Shown here: positions 31,213 to 42,910 of the stretch, in pieces
Layout: each line of letters opens with the position of its first letter
Position numbering within the stretch: position 1 is the stretch's first letter
Source: Nocardiopsis_B sediminis
Lineage (GTDB): Bacteria > Actinomycetota > Actinomycetes > Streptosporangiales > Streptosporangiaceae
Assembly: GCF_042650565.1 (NCBI RefSeq)
Contig: NZ_JBHSBH010000005.1
Coordinates: 124,001 to 188,000, forward strand
Reading direction: 5' to 3'
Length of the DNA stretch: 64,000 nt
Translations under genes and position numbers: made by a program
The notes under the pieces: generated by a model
Told to the model about the DNA's origin: nothing
The model's database searches: none
The model's input: the letters and a program-made list of their open reading frames with translations, nothing else

Positions 31213-33801
31213 ATGGAGTTCTCCGTCAACGGCAGCGCGACCGAGGTCGCCGCCGATCCGGACGCGCCGGCCATCGACCTCGTCCGCGACGAGCTGGGGC
31301 TCACCGGCGCCAAACGTGCCTGCGGAGCGGGCGTCTGCGGGGCGTGCACCGTCCTCGTCGACGGCGCCCCCACCGCCTCCTGCCTCCTGCCCTCCTCGGC
31401 CCTGGAGGGCCGGGCGGTCACCACCGTGGAGGGCCTGGGCGGTACCCACCCCGTCCAGCGCGCGTTCGCCGCGCACGACGCCCTCCAGTGCGGCTACTGC
31501 ACTCCCGGGTTCGTGGTCGAGGCCGCCGCATTCGTCGACGCCTGGCGCGCCGCCAACGGCGACACCGCGCCCGGCCGCGCCGAGATCGCCGACGCCATGG
31601 CCGGGCACCTGTGCCGGTGCGGCGCCTACGAGGGGATCTACAGTGCGGTCGCCGCGGCCTGCGCCGGCGAGCACGACGCCGAGCCGGCCGCTCCCCCGCC
31701 GCGGGCCGAGGCCATGGACAAGGTCACCGGGCGCGCCCGATACACCACCGACGTGCAGATCGAAGGGTGCTGGGAAGCGGTGCTCGTGCGCTCCTCCCGG
31801 GCCCACGCGGTGGTCGGCGCCATCGACGCCGGCGAGGCGCCGCACGTCGAACTGCTCCCCGGCGACCGCACCGTCCGCTACGTGGGCCAGCCGGTGCTGG
31901 CCGTGGCCGCGCCCACCCGCGAGAAGGCGCGCGCCGCCGCCGACCAGGTCTCGGTCGACTACCGCGACCTGCCCACCGTCCTGGACCCCGACGCCGCGCG
32001 CGCCGAGGACGCCCCGGTCGTCTACCCCACCCCGAACGAACGCAAAACGGCCCCCACCAGCTCCGAAGGGCTGTCGCTGCCCGGGCGCTGGAAGGGCAAC
32101 CTGCGCGGGCCCGCCGGCGGCAGCCTGCGCCCGGGCACCGCGGTGCGCCGCATCGCCGCCGCGGCCGGGGACGCCGACCCGCGCCTGGTCCTGGGCGAGT
32201 TCAGCACCGCGGTCCAGGTGCACACCCCGATGGAGCCGCACGCCTGCGTGGCGCGCTGGGACGCCGACGGCGACCTGCACCTGCACGTCTCCACCCAGGT
32301 CGTGGCCGCGATCGCCGACGCGGCGGCAAGCCGCTGGAAGCTGGACCGCTCCCGGGTCCACGTCACCGCCGAGCACGTGGGCGGCGGGTTCGGCGCCAAG
32401 GGGACGCTGTCCACCGAGACCGTGGCCGCCGTCGAACTGGCACGGCTGTCGGGCGCACCGGTGCGAGTGGTCTTCGACCGCGCCGAGGAGCTGACCGACG
32501 CGGGCAACCGGCCCGGCTCCCGCACCCGCCTGGCCATGCTCGCCGACGCCGACGGCGACCTCGCCGCTCTGACCATCGACGCCTACGGCGAGGGCGGCGT
32601 CTCGGTCGGCTCCGCGGTGGCCTTGCACGGCAACCTGATGTACGGCACCGCACCGCGGCGGATGCGCGACTACGACGTCGTCACCAACCACCCGCCGGGC
32701 GCCCCCTTCCGCGGCCCCGGCGGCCCGCCCCTGTCCTGGGCGCTGGAGCAGGCGGTCGACGACATGGCCACCCGTCTCGACGAGGACCCCGTCGCGCTGC
32801 GCCGCCGCTGGGACGGCAACCCCAAGCGCCGCGCCCTCTACGACTGGGCCGCGGCCCTGCCCGCCTGGCGCGACCGGCCGCGCGGCGCCCGCACCGGCCG
32901 CTACCGCCGCGGAGTGGGGGTCGCCGCCTCCAACTGGCTGTACCTGCTCGACTCCGGGACCGAGGTCGAACTCTCGGTCGAGGACGGCGTGGTCGTCGCG
33001 CGCACCGCGACCCAGGACATCGGCACCGGCGCACGGTCGGTCATCGCCGGCGTCCTCCGCGACGAGCTGGGCCTGCCCCACGACCGGATCCGGGTCGAGA
33101 CCGGGTCGGGCGACGCCGCGCACGGCCCCGGCTCCACCGGCAGCCGCACCACGGCGTCGGTGGCACCCGCCGCGGCCGAGGCCGCACGGCTGCTGCGCAA
33201 AGAACTCGGGTCCCGCACCCCGTCGGCGCCCGCGAGCGGCGCGCTGCCGCCCGAGACCCTCGACACCGCGGCCGGGGTGCGCGTGACCGGCAGGCGCCGC
33301 CGCGACCGCCGCGGCTACGTCACCCCCTTCGCCATGGGGGACGTCACCATCGGCCGCGGGTTCAGCGGCGCGGTGCACATCATGGAGGTCGAGGTCGACA
33401 CCCTGCTGGGCACCGTGCGGGCCACCCGATGCTGGGCGGGGATCTCGGCCGGCCGCATCTACGCCGAGCGCCTGGCCCGCAACCAGGTCGAGGGCGCGAT
33501 CGTCCAGGGCGTGGGCTACGCGCTGTTCGAACAGCGGGTCACCGACCCCGCCACCGGCACCGTGCTCACCGACAACCTGGAGGACTACCGCATCCCCGGC
33601 ATCGGCGACACACCGGAGATCGAGGTGCACTTCCACCACGAGGGGTGGGAGCACGTCCCCGGCGGCGGCGTGGGCCTCGGCGAGGTCGCCACGGTCGGAG
33701 TCGCGGCCGCGATCGGCAACGCCGTCCGCGACGCCACCGGCTGGCGCCCCCGCCACCTGCCCATCCGCCCCGACCGCCTCCTTGAAGGGATCGGCTCTTG
33801 A
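31213..33801 (+). CDS. fused 2Fe-2S / molybdenum-binding aldehyde oxidoreductase subunit
   Basis: An 862-residue fusion of the small and large subunits of a xanthine-oxidase-family enzyme. Residues 1-150 carry two 2Fe-2S clusters: C37, C42, C45, C57, then C93, C96, C134, C136. An acidic, proline-rich linker (EHDAEPAAPPPRAEAM) leads to the Mo part. That part has MDKVTGRARYTTDVQ, the cofactor motif GGGFGAKGTLSTE, FRGPGGPPLSWALEQ, TQDIGTGARSV, GPGSTGSRTTASV and the catalytic Glu824 in GVGLGEVATVG. The FAD subunit follows with a 4-base overlap. The 4Fe-4S insertion of that partner and the PFRGPG motif point to a PaoABC-like periplasmic or cytoplasmic aldehyde oxidase, but no Tat signal is visible here. 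It is controlled by TetR at the twin operators. Confidence 0.9.
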   Translation: MEFSVNGSATEVAADPDAPAIDLVRDELGLTGAKRACGAGVCGACTVLVDGAPTASCLLPSSALEGRAVTTVEGLGGTHPVQRAFAAHDALQCGYCTPGFVVEAAAFVDAWRAANGDTAPGRAEIADAMAGHLCRCGAYEGIYSAVAAACAGEHDAEPAAPPPRAEAMDKVTGRARYTTDVQIEGCWEAVLVRSSRAHAVVGAIDAGEAPHVELLPGDRTVRYVGQPVLAVAAPTREKARAAADQVSVDYRDLPTVLDPDAARAEDAPVVYPTPNERKTAPTSSEGLSLPGRWKGNLRGPAGGSLRPGTAVRRIAAAAGDADPRLVLGEFSTAVQVHTPMEPHACVARWDADGDLHLHVSTQVVAAIADAAASRWKLDRSRVHVTAEHVGGGFGAKGTLSTETVAAVELARLSGAPVRVVFDRAEELTDAGNRPGSRTRLAMLADADGDLAALTIDAYGEGGVSVGSAVALHGNLMYGTAPRRMRDYDVVTNHPPGAPFRGPGGPPLSWALEQAVDDMATRLDEDPVALRRRWDGNPKRRALYDWAAALPAWRDRPRGARTGRYRRGVGVAASNWLYLLDSGTEVELSVEDGVVVARTATQDIGTGARSVIAGVLRDELGLPHDRIRVETGSGDAAHGPGSTGSRTTASVAPAAAEAARLLRKELGSRTPSAPASGALPPETLDTAAGVRVTGRRRRDRRGYVTPFAMGDVTIGRGFSGAVHIMEVEVDTLLGTVRATRCWAGISAGRIYAERLARNQVEGAIVQGVGYALFEQRVTDPATGTVLTDNLEDYRIPGIGDTPEIEVHFHHEGWEHVPGGGVGLGEVATVGVAAAIGNAVRDATGWRPRHLPIRPDRLLEGIGS

Positions 33802-34754
33802 GCGCCCCACACGACATCGCCACAGCGGTGGCGGCCCTGCGCGACACCGGGTCCGAGGCCCGCGCCGGCGGCACCGACGTCATGGCCCGCCTGGCCGCGG
33901 GCACCGCCGCCGGACCGTTCACCGACCTGCACCGCGTCGCGGAGCTGAGCGGGGTCGACTGGGCCGGCGACGGCTCGGCCCGGATCGGCGCCACCACCAC
34001 CGTCGCCGCGATCGCCGCCGACCCGCGGCTGCGCACCGCCTACCCGGCGCTGACCGCCACCGCCGGCGCCCTGGCCACCCCGCAGATCCGGGCGGCCGGC
34101 ACGATCGGCGGCAACCTGCTCCAGCGCAACCGGTGCTGGTACTTCCGCAACCCCGCGTTCAGCTGCTTCCAGAACGGCGGCGACTCGTGCCCGGCCCGCG
34201 AGGGCGACCACCGCTACGGCACGGTGATCCAGCAGGGCCCGTGCGCGGCCCCGCACCCGTCCTCGCTGGCGATAGCGCTGCTGGCCTACGACGCGCAGGT
34301 GGAGGTGGAGGGGGCGCCGCCGATGGCCGTGGCCGGCCTCTACGACGGCGCCGACCCCACCCGCGACCACGTCCTGGAGCAGGGGCGGCTGCTCACCGGG
34401 GTGCGCCTGCCCACGCCCGATGACGGTGAGCGCGCCGCCTACCACCGGGCGACCGCCCGCTCCCGCGGCGAGTGGCCGCTGGTGGAGGCCGTCGCCCGGG
34501 TGGTGCCGGGCGCGAGCGGGCACGCCGAGCGGATCGCGGTCGCGGTGGGCGGCGTGGCCCGGACCCCGCTGCGCCTGTCCGGGGTCGAGGAGGCGCTGGC
34601 CGGCCGGCGGCTCACCCAGAACGCGATCACCGACGCCGTCAGCGGGGTGACCGCCCTGTGCTCCCCGCTCGCCCAGACCGGCTACAAGGCGGGGCTGCTG
34701 CGCGACACCGTCCGCCACGTCCTCGAACGGCTGGGCGACCCCGAAGCCGGATAG
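33798..34754 (+). CDS. FAD-binding subunit with extra 4Fe-4S insertion (PaoB/HcrB type)
   Basis: A 318-residue FAD-binding subunit. The FAD loops are EARAGGTDVMARLAAG (near 20-35) and TPQIRAAGTIGGNLLQRNRC (near 94-113). Directly after the GGN motif comes an insertion with four cysteines, C113, C123, C131 and C149, spaced like those that bind the additional 4Fe-4S cluster in 4-hydroxybenzoyl-CoA reductase HcrB and in the aldehyde oxidase subunit PaoB. It would relay electrons between the 2Fe-2S centres and FAD or an outside acceptor. TTG 33798 overlaps the upstream stop (TTGA), so the two genes are coupled. It is followed by a strong bidirectional terminator. Confidence 0.9.
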   Translation: MSAPHDIATAVAALRDTGSEARAGGTDVMARLAAGTAAGPFTDLHRVAELSGVDWAGDGSARIGATTTVAAIAADPRLRTAYPALTATAGALATPQIRAAGTIGGNLLQRNRCWYFRNPAFSCFQNGGDSCPAREGDHRYGTVIQQGPCAAPHPSSLAIALLAYDAQVEVEGAPPMAVAGLYDGADPTRDHVLEQGRLLTGVRLPTPDDGERAAYHRATARSRGEWPLVEAVARVVPGASGHAERIAVAVGGVARTPLRLSGVEEALAGRRLTQNAITDAVSGVTALCSPLAQTGYKAGLLRDTVRHVLERLGDPEAG

Positions 34755-34768
34755 CCCCGGACCGGAAA

Positions 34769-34801
34769 CGGCCGGCCCCCGCCCTTCGCGGGGGCCGGCC
34801 G
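34769..34801. terminator. bidirectional hairpin terminator
   Basis: A perfect 14-bp GC stem (34769-34782 with 34788-34801) and a CCTTC loop lie between the convergent hydroxylase FAD subunit and dnaE. Confidence 0.85.
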
Positions 34802-34826
34802 CTCCGGTGCCGGGGGCCGCCTCCGG

Positions 34827-38393
<3,567 letters not shown>

Positions 38394-38515
38394 GGCTGGG
38401 GTCTCCCGGGGTCGCAAAGCGGGTGGCTGGTCCTCACCCTAACTCCGCGCCCCGCGTGTCCCGTGCGGCTCTGCGACACCGGTCCGGCATCGGCCGCCGC
38501 GACCTGCACGGGGTG

Positions 38516-39286
38516 TCAGATGTCACCCCGCCCGCCGCGCCGGTGGGCGCCCTCCGGGCCGCCCGCTCGGACGTCCAGGTCGGCGCGCAGCCACCGCTCG
38601 ACCTCCAGGACGTGCATGGTGGCGGCCGCGCGGGCGGCGTCGGGGTCGCGGGCCAGGAGGGCGCGGTGGATCCGCGCGTGGTCCTCGCGCAGCCGCGCCG
38701 CCGCGCCGGGCTCGCGGTGGCCGCGCCAGACCCGGGCGTTGAAGGTGCGCGAGGACAGGCCGTCGTTGATGGCCGCCAGGGTGGCGTTGCCGGTGATCTC
38801 GACGATGGCCTGGTGGAAGGTGAGGTCGGCCGCGACCGTGTCGCCCTCGTCGCCGGAGCCGATGCGGTCGACCAGCTCGCCCAGGCGCCGGAGCTGGGCG
38901 TCGTCGGCGCGCGCGGCGGCCAGTGCGGTGGCGGCGGGCTCCAGCATCCGGCGCACCTGGAGGACCTCGATCAGGGTCTCACCCTGGGAGACCTCGGCGA
39001 GCACGGAGAAGGTCTCCAGCAGGTCGCCGGGGCGCAGGGCGGTCACATAGACGCCGGCGCCGTGCCGGGCCTCCAGCACGCCCAGCGTGGTCAGCGCGCG
39101 GATGGCCTCGCGCATGGAGCTGCGGGAGACGCCCAGGTCGGCCGACAGGTCGCGCTCGGTGGGCAGGCGGTCGCCGGGGCGCAGGGTGCCGTCGGCGATA
39201 CGGCCCTTGATCTGCTCGATCGCCCGCTGGGTGACCGGCATGCGCCCGGGCGGGGGCGGCGCCGCGGCGGTGTCGGGCAGGGTCAC
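38516..39286 (-). CDS. GntR/FadR subfamily regulator of lactate utilisation (LldR-like)
   Basis: A 256-residue FCD-type GntR regulator. The HTH (about 18-80) has GDRLPTERDLSADLGVSRSS and MREAIRALTTLGVLEARHGA. The FadR-like effector domain contains DLTFHQAIVEITGNATLAAI and a final Ala/Arg helix. It is divergent from lutABC with a 225-base gap that contains an LldR-type site, TTGTCAGACCA, at the lut promoter. By analogy with E. coli and Corynebacterium LldR it would repress lutABC until L-lactate binds. The GTG has GGAGGAG about six bases upstream. Confidence 0.88.
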   Translation of the reverse strand: MTLPDTAAAPPPPGRMPVTQRAIEQIKGRIADGTLRPGDRLPTERDLSADLGVSRSSMREAIRALTTLGVLEARHGAGVYVTALRPGDLLETFSVLAEVSQGETLIEVLQVRRMLEPAATALAAARADDAQLRRLGELVDRIGSGDEGDTVAADLTFHQAIVEITGNATLAAINDGLSSRTFNARVWRGHREPGAAARLREDHARIHRALLARDPDAARAAATMHVLEVERWLRADLDVRAGGPEGAHRRGGRGDI

Positions 39287-39335
39287 GGATGCTCCTCCGG
39301 GTCCGGGACGGTGCGGCGGAAACGGCCGCGCCGTC

Positions 39336-39365
39336 TTGACACGTTACAACCCCGCCGCGTAGAAG
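39336..39365 (+). promoter_or_regulatory. lutABC promoter
   Basis: TTGACA (39336-39341), an 18-base spacer and TAGAAG (39360-39365). The LldR-type operator begins at the next base. This predicts a leader of about 140 bases before lutA. Confidence 0.55.
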
Positions 39366-39376
39366 TTGTCAGACCA
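39366..39376. promoter_or_regulatory. LldR-type operator, site 1
   Basis: TTGTCAGACCA fits the TNGTNNNACNA motif described for Corynebacterium LldR. It covers the predicted lut transcription start. Confidence 0.6.
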
Positions 39377-39449
39377 ATCATCGTGTACGGACCGGATTCC
39401 GGAGCGCTTTTCCCCGGAAAGCGCATTCGGCCGCCACGTCACCGAGAAG

Positions 39450-39460
39450 TCATCAGACCA
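39450..39460. promoter_or_regulatory. LldR-type operator, site 2 (weaker)
   Basis: TCATCAGACCA shares TCAGACCA with site 1 and departs from TNGTNNNACNA at one conserved base. It lies 84 bp downstream of site 1 in the lutA leader, so DNA looping or a roadblock is possible. Confidence 0.45.
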
Positions 39461-39511
39461 CCACCCCACGTGCCGCCGCCCGCCCACGGCGCGCCGGGAT
39501 CGAGGGAGCGC

Positions 39512-40252
39512 ATGCGGATCGCGTTGTTCATCACCTGCGTCAACGACACCCTGTTCCCGGGCACCGGGCGCGCGGTGGTACGCCTGCTGGAGCGGCTGGG
39601 GCACGAGGTCGTCTTCCCCGAGGACCAGACCTGCTGCGGCCAGATGCACTACAACACCGGCTACCGGCGCGACGCCCAGCGGCTCGCGGTCCGGTTCGTG
39701 GAGACGTTCGCCGACGCCGACGCCGTCCTGGCCCCCTCGGGATCGTGCGCGGCGATGGTCCGCGACAACTACCCGCGACTGGGCGCACCGGGCAGCCGCC
39801 TGGCGCGCGCCGCCGAGCGCGTCGCCCCGCGCGTGTACGACCTCTCGGAACTCCTGGTCGACGTCCTGGGGGTCACCGACGTCGGCGCCTACTTCCCCCA
39901 CACCGTCACCTACCACCCCACGTGCCACGGGCTGCGGCTGCTCAAGCTGGGCGACCGCCCCTACCGGCTGCTGCGCGCCGTGCGCGGCCTGGAGCTGGTG
40001 GAGCTGGCCGGCGAACGCGAGTGCTGCGGGTTCGGCGGCACCTTCGCGGTGAAGAACCCCGATGTGTCGGCGGCCATGGGGGCCGACAAGGCGCGCAACG
40101 TCGCCGCCACGGGCGCCGAGGTGCTGTGCGCCGTCGACAACTCCTGCCTGATGCACATCGGCGGCACCCTCGACCGCGCACGCTCGGGCGTCAAGGCGGT
40201 CCACCTCGCCGAGATCCTCGCCTCGACCGAACAGGAGCCCGCCGCCATATGA
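39512..40252 (+). CDS. lutA: lactate utilisation protein LutA (CCG domain)
   Basis: A 246-residue subunit of the LutABC L-lactate oxidase complex, which converts lactate to pyruvate. It has two cysteine-rich CCG domains: C41-C42 in DQTCCGQMHYNTGY and C171-C172 in ERECCGFGGTF, with additional ligands C79 (SGSCAAM), C138 (HPTCHG) and C211-region NSCLMHIGG. The ATG has GAGGGAG upstream. It overlaps lutB by four bases (ATGA). The gene is full length for the family. Confidence 0.95.
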   Translation: MRIALFITCVNDTLFPGTGRAVVRLLERLGHEVVFPEDQTCCGQMHYNTGYRRDAQRLAVRFVETFADADAVLAPSGSCAAMVRDNYPRLGAPGSRLARAAERVAPRVYDLSELLVDVLGVTDVGAYFPHTVTYHPTCHGLRLLKLGDRPYRLLRAVRGLELVELAGERECCGFGGTFAVKNPDVSAAMGADKARNVAATGAEVLCAVDNSCLMHIGGTLDRARSGVKAVHLAEILASTEQEPAAI

Positions 40253-41724
40253 GCAGCACCTTCGTCGGGATGCCCGCGTTCCCCGCCGCCGCCCGCGCCG
40301 CCACCGGCGACTCCCAGCTGCGGCACAACCTGCGCAAGGCCACGCACACCATCCGCGACAAGCGGGGCGTGGTCGTGGGCGAGCTGGACGACTGGGCCGA
40401 GCTGCGCGCCGCCGGCGCCGCCATCAAAGACCGCACCCTGCGCCACCTCGACGTCCACCTGGAACGGCTGGAAGAGGCGATCACCGCGGCCGGCGGGCAC
40501 GTCCACTGGGCCGCCGACGCCGCCGAGGCCAACCGCATCGTCACCGACCTCGTCCGCGCCACGGGCGAGCGCGACGTCGTCAAGGTCAAGTCCATGGCGA
40601 CCCAGGAAATCGAGCTCAACCAGGCGCTGGAGCAGGCGGGCATCACCGCCTACGAGACCGACCTGGCCGAGCTGATCGTGCAGCTCAGCGACGACCTGCC
40701 CTCGCACATCCTGGTGCCGGCCATCCACCGCAACCGGGCGGAGATCCGCGAGATCTTCCGCGACCGCATGGCCGCCTGGGGCGTGCCCGCCCCCGAGGGG
40801 CTGGGCGACGACCCGCGCGCCCTGGCCGAGGCCGCGCGGGTGCACCTGCGCGAGCGGTTCCTGCGCACCAAGGTGGCGATCTCGGGCGCGAACTTCGCGG
40901 TGGCCGAGACCGGCTCGCTGGTGGTGCTGGAGTCCGAGGGCAACGGGCGGATGTGCCTCACCCTGCCCGAGACCCTGATCTCGGTGGTGGGCATCGAGAA
41001 GACCGTGCCGACCTGGGCGGATCTGGAGGTGTTCCTCCAGCTGCTGCCGCGGTCCTCCACCGGGGAGCGGATGAACCCCTACACGTCGGTGTGGACCGGG
41101 GTGACGCCCGGCGACGGGCCGCAGAACGTGCACGTGGTGCTGCTGGACAACGGGCGCACCGACGTCCTCGCCGACACCGTGGGCCGCCAGGCGCTGCGCT
41201 GCATCCGCTGCTCGGCCTGTTTGAACATCTGCCCGGTCTACGAGCGGACCGGCGGCCACGCCTACGGGTCGGTCTACCCGGGGCCGATCGGGGCCATCCT
41301 CACCCCGCAGCTGCGCGGCACCGCGTCGGAGGTCGACGCGGCGCTGCCCTACGCGTCGTCGCTGTGCGGGGCCTGCTACGAGGTGTGCCCGGTCGCCATC
41401 GACATCCCCGAGGTGCTGGTGCACCTGCGCGAGGAGGTCGCGGGCGGCACCGGGCACCGGGCCGAGAAGGCGGCCATGGGTGCCGCCGGGTGGGTGCTCG
41501 GCGACCGCCGCCGGCTGGACGCCGCGCAACGGGCGGCGGCGTCGGTGCGCTCCCTGGTCCCCCGCCACCTGCCCGGCCCGGGCGCGGCCTGGACCGACAC
41601 CCGCGACGTCCCGGAGATCCCCGGCGAGTCCTTCCGCTCCTGGTGGCGCAGCCGGGGAGAAGGCGGGCGCGACGAAAGCGGCGAGCGGGGCGAGAATCGC
41701 AGCGACGACAGGGGGAGCCGATGA
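40249..41724 (+). CDS. lutB: lactate utilisation protein LutB (LUD + ferredoxin)
   Basis: A 491-residue iron-sulfur protein. An N-terminal LUD domain (about 65-305) contains VKVKSMATQEIELN and SGANFAVAETGSLVVLESEG. A bacterial-type ferredoxin region carries C318, C321, C324, C328 (RCIRCSACLNICPVYE) and C373, C376, C380 (SLCGACYEVCPVAIDIP), enough for two 4Fe-4S clusters with neighbouring ligands. It moves electrons from lactate toward the menaquinone pool. It is coupled to lutA and lutC by ATGA overlaps. The C-terminal 25 residues are charged and low complexity. Confidence 0.95.
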   Translation: MSSTFVGMPAFPAAARAATGDSQLRHNLRKATHTIRDKRGVVVGELDDWAELRAAGAAIKDRTLRHLDVHLERLEEAITAAGGHVHWAADAAEANRIVTDLVRATGERDVVKVKSMATQEIELNQALEQAGITAYETDLAELIVQLSDDLPSHILVPAIHRNRAEIREIFRDRMAAWGVPAPEGLGDDPRALAEAARVHLRERFLRTKVAISGANFAVAETGSLVVLESEGNGRMCLTLPETLISVVGIEKTVPTWADLEVFLQLLPRSSTGERMNPYTSVWTGVTPGDGPQNVHVVLLDNGRTDVLADTVGRQALRCIRCSACLNICPVYERTGGHAYGSVYPGPIGAILTPQLRGTASEVDAALPYASSLCGACYEVCPVAIDIPEVLVHLREEVAGGTGHRAEKAAMGAAGWVLGDRRRLDAAQRAAASVRSLVPRHLPGPGAAWTDTRDVPEIPGESFRSWWRSRGEGGRDESGERGENRSDDRGSR

Positions 41725-42350
41725 GCGGATCACGCGAAAAGGTCCTGGGCCGAGTGCGCGCGGCGCTGTCCGACGTCCCCCGCGACGAGCGGCCCGGCGA
41801 CGTCGAGGTGCCGCGCGGCTACTCCGCCTCCCACGGGCAGGGCGAGCCGATCGGGCTGCTCATCGACCGCCTGGAGGACTACAAGGCGACCGTCACCCGG
41901 GTGGACGCCGGCGCGCTGCCCGCGGCGATCGCGGACGCGCTGGAGCGCCGGTCGGCGCAGCGGGTGGCCGCCCCGCCCGATGCGCCCGAGGGGTGGTTCG
42001 GCGCCACCCCGGCGTCCGTGGCCCGCGACGACGGGCTGGCGATCGCCGACCTCGACGCGGTCGACGGCGTGGTGACCGGATGCGCGGTGGCGATCGCGGA
42101 GACCGGCACCATCGTGCTCGACACCGGCGCCGCCCAGGGCCGCCGCGCCCTGACCCTCGTCCCCGACCTGCATGTCTGCGTCGTCCGCACCGACCAGGTG
42201 GTCGAGGGCGTCCCGCAGGCCCTCCCCCGCCTGGACCCCCGCCGCCCCCTCACCTGGATCAGCGGCCCGTCGGCGACCAGCGACATCGAACTCGACCGCG
42301 TCGAGGGCGTCCACGGCCCCCGCACCCTGGAGGTCGTCATCGTCGGCTAA
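41721..42350 (+). CDS. lutC: lactate utilisation protein LutC (LUD domain)
   Basis: A 209-residue LUD-domain protein completing LutABC. The C-terminal half has VDGVVTGCAVAIAETGTIVL, RALTLVPDLHVCVV and TWISGPSATSDIELDRVEGV and HGPRTLEVVIVG, the LUD signature shared with lutB. The ATG overlaps the lutB stop (ATGA). It ends the operon; the 35-base gap to the convergent DUF952 gene has only a short GCCGCC/GGCGGC hairpin. Confidence 0.95.
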   Translation: MSGSREKVLGRVRAALSDVPRDERPGDVEVPRGYSASHGQGEPIGLLIDRLEDYKATVTRVDAGALPAAIADALERRSAQRVAAPPDAPEGWFGATPASVARDDGLAIADLDAVDGVVTGCAVAIAETGTIVLDTGAAQGRRALTLVPDLHVCVVRTDQVVEGVPQALPRLDPRRPLTWISGPSATSDIELDRVEGVHGPRTLEVVIVG

Positions 42351-42385
42351 GAGAGGTCGCCCGGCCGCCGCCACGGCGGCGCGCA

Positions 42386-42790
42386 TCACCGCCCGGTGGC
42401 CGGACCCGGGCGCGGCGCCGGTGCGTCCTCCAAGGGCTCCAGGCCCGTGTACGTCCCGTCGGGGCCGCGGCGCAGGGTGGCGACCTCGGTGACGGCGGTG
42501 CGCGGGATGGGGCCGTAGATGTGGGGGAAGAGCGTGTCGCCGGGGACGCCGGGCGGCGGCGACGGCGCGGCGGCCTCCCAGCGGACCTCGGCGGCGAGGC
42601 GGCCGGTGTCGATCACGAGCACGACCAGGTCGGCCGGCGTGGCCGCATAGAAGTGGCCGGCGACGGCGAGCAGGGTCGCCTCGTCGGGGGAGGCGTGCAC
42701 GAACCCCTCGGTGGCCAGCGACGGCGCGGTGATGTCCCCGGTGCCGTCGCGCCAGCGCTCCAGCTCGGTCAGGTGCAGCAGCTCGGCCAT
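42386..42790 (-). CDS. DUF952 family protein
   Basis: A 134-residue protein of the DUF952 family: LLHLTELERWRDGTGDITAP, EGFVHASPDEATLLAVAGHF, VVLVIDTGRLAAEVRWEAA, and the conserved FPHIYGPIPRTAVTEVATLR. DUF952 proteins resemble a glutathione S-transferase-associated or ADP-ribosyl-type fold, but no activity is known to me. ATG 42790 is chosen because the domain starts there. It is co-directional with and downstream of menD (120-base gap), so it may be on the menD transcript. Extra C-terminal Pro-rich residues are not part of the domain. Confidence 0.85.
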   Translation of the reverse strand: MAELLHLTELERWRDGTGDITAPSLATEGFVHASPDEATLLAVAGHFYAATPADLVVLVIDTGRLAAEVRWEAAAPSPPPGVPGDTLFPHIYGPIPRTAVTEVATLRRGPDGTYTGLEPLEDAPAPRPGPATGR

Positions 42791-42910
42791 GGCCCCCAGT
42801 ATCCGCGGCGCACTCCGGCCCACCGGATCCGGGGTCCCTGTCCGGTGCCGGGCCCATGCCCCGGCCCGGGGGCCCATGGCCCGGCGCAGGGCCCCGCGCC
42901 GGGGGGGCTC

